Below are positions 6,166-6,525 of a stretch of DNA of 6,525 nt, piece after piece (position 1 is the stretch's first letter; every line of letters begins with the position of its first letter). The DNA is from Rhodothermales bacterium (lineage in GTDB: Bacteria > Bacteroidota > Rhodothermia > Rhodothermales > VXPQ01). Where the stretch lies: assembly GCA_028283985.1 (NCBI GenBank), contig JANQSQ010000573.1, positions 1 to 6,525 of the forward strand. The letters run 5' to 3'. A program made the translations under genes and the position numbers. The notes beneath the pieces were generated by a model. That model saw nothing but the letters and a program-made list of their open reading frames with translations, did no database searches and was not told the origin of the DNA.

Positions 6166-6525
6166 TCATCCGGTCTCGAGTTCAGAATGCGCCGACCGAA
6201 ATACCTGCATAAAGGCGTCGATTCTGGAGAAATCCTTTTCCCCGGGGGCCGATTCGAGGCCACTTGACACATCCACGGCGAATGGACGGAGCGTACGGAT
6301 CGCCTCGGCCACATTGCCCGCATGGATGCCCCCTGCCAGAAAAATGCCGGGACTTCCCGAGCGAGCAGGCTGTTCACCCGGCTCGCGAGTACTTTCCACA
6401 GGGGGGCTTGCCACACGCCAGTCGAAAGTCCGGCCGCTGCCGCCGTACACCTTGTCGCTGTACGCATCCAGCAGGAAATGCGCGGCCACGTTCTCATATG
6501 TCCGCATCAGGCGATATAACCCGTC
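6166..6525 (-). CDS. trpF: Phosphoribosylanthranilate isomerase, C-terminal part (start beyond the window)
   Basis: TrpF isomerises phosphoribosylanthranilate to CdRP, two steps before the tryptophan synthase reaction. The last 119 residues are present, ending at TGA (6168-6166); a full protein would be about 205-220 residues, so roughly the N-terminal half with the catalytic cysteine is outside. The fragment contains the catalytic aspartate at residue 20 in FLLDAY, then YGGSGRTFDW (27-36). It also contains the phosphate-binding FLAGGIHAGNVAEAI (62-76) and AVDVSSGLE (83-91) followed by PGEKD. Together these are diagnostic for TrpF. Between FDW and the LAGG strand there is a rather long, proline- and glutamate-rich linker (SPPVESTREPGEQPARSGSP). 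The gene precedes trpB in the same direction with a 58-base spacer. The first ATG in the fragment, at 6507, is internal and not the start. Confidence 0.95.
   Translation of the reverse strand, partial: DGLYRLMRTYENVAAHFLLDAYSDKVYGGSGRTFDWRVASPPVESTREPGEQPARSGSPGIFLAGGIHAGNVAEAIRTLRPFAVDVSSGLESAPGEKDFSRIDAFMQVFRSAHSELETG

Noticed and set aside
5445..6212. A 255-codon + strand frame opposite trpB
   Set aside because: Antisense to the conserved TrpB core; no domain seen.
6108..6497. N-terminal extension of trpB in the same open frame
   Set aside because: It would overlap trpF, has no TrpB similarity, and the ATG at 6107 already gives the standard length and N-terminal motif.

Overview
The window is an ordinary-looking stretch of bacterial core genome, about 55-58% GC by eye. 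It probably comes from the Bacteroidota/Rhodothermota side of the tree. The evidence is two small lipoproteins that resemble the Bacteroidota-restricted families DUF4837 and DUF4296, a RecQ helicase with the long insertion typical of that group, a long-form HisG whose sequence resembles Bacteroidota homologues, and the absence of any clear Shine-Dalgarno sequence ahead of the five reverse-strand genes. The GC content would suit a Rhodothermales-like genome better than a low-GC flavobacterium. The placement is an inference and was not tested by a search.

Layout: bases 1-1429 on the + strand hold the C-terminal three quarters of a RecQ helicase, whose start lies before the window. Everything else is on the - strand and reads right to left. 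The order is trpF (C-terminal half, cut by the window end), trpB, trpA, a DUF4837-like lipoprotein, hisG, and a DUF4296-like lipoprotein. The last of these converges on recQ with only 17 bases between the two stop codons. No RNA gene, mobile element, CRISPR array or long repeat was seen, and there is no gene-free stretch longer than 100 bases.

Function: trpF, trpB and trpA supply the phosphoribosylanthranilate isomerase and both subunits of tryptophan synthase, that is, the last steps of tryptophan synthesis. trpB and trpA are separated by 5 bases and are surely co-transcribed. hisG encodes ATP phosphoribosyltransferase, the first and feedback-controlled step of histidine synthesis, and stands without other his genes nearby. 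Two envelope lipoproteins of unknown function lie between or after these biosynthetic genes. Two 96-base gaps (trpA to DUF4837, and DUF4837 to hisG) are the likely places for internal promoters or terminators. The second contains a perfect 10-bp inverted repeat.

No convincing novel system was found. The observations most worth a second look are Glu at the position of the catalytic Asp60 in TrpA, the perfect hairpin ahead of hisG, and the roughly 170-residue insertion in RecQ.
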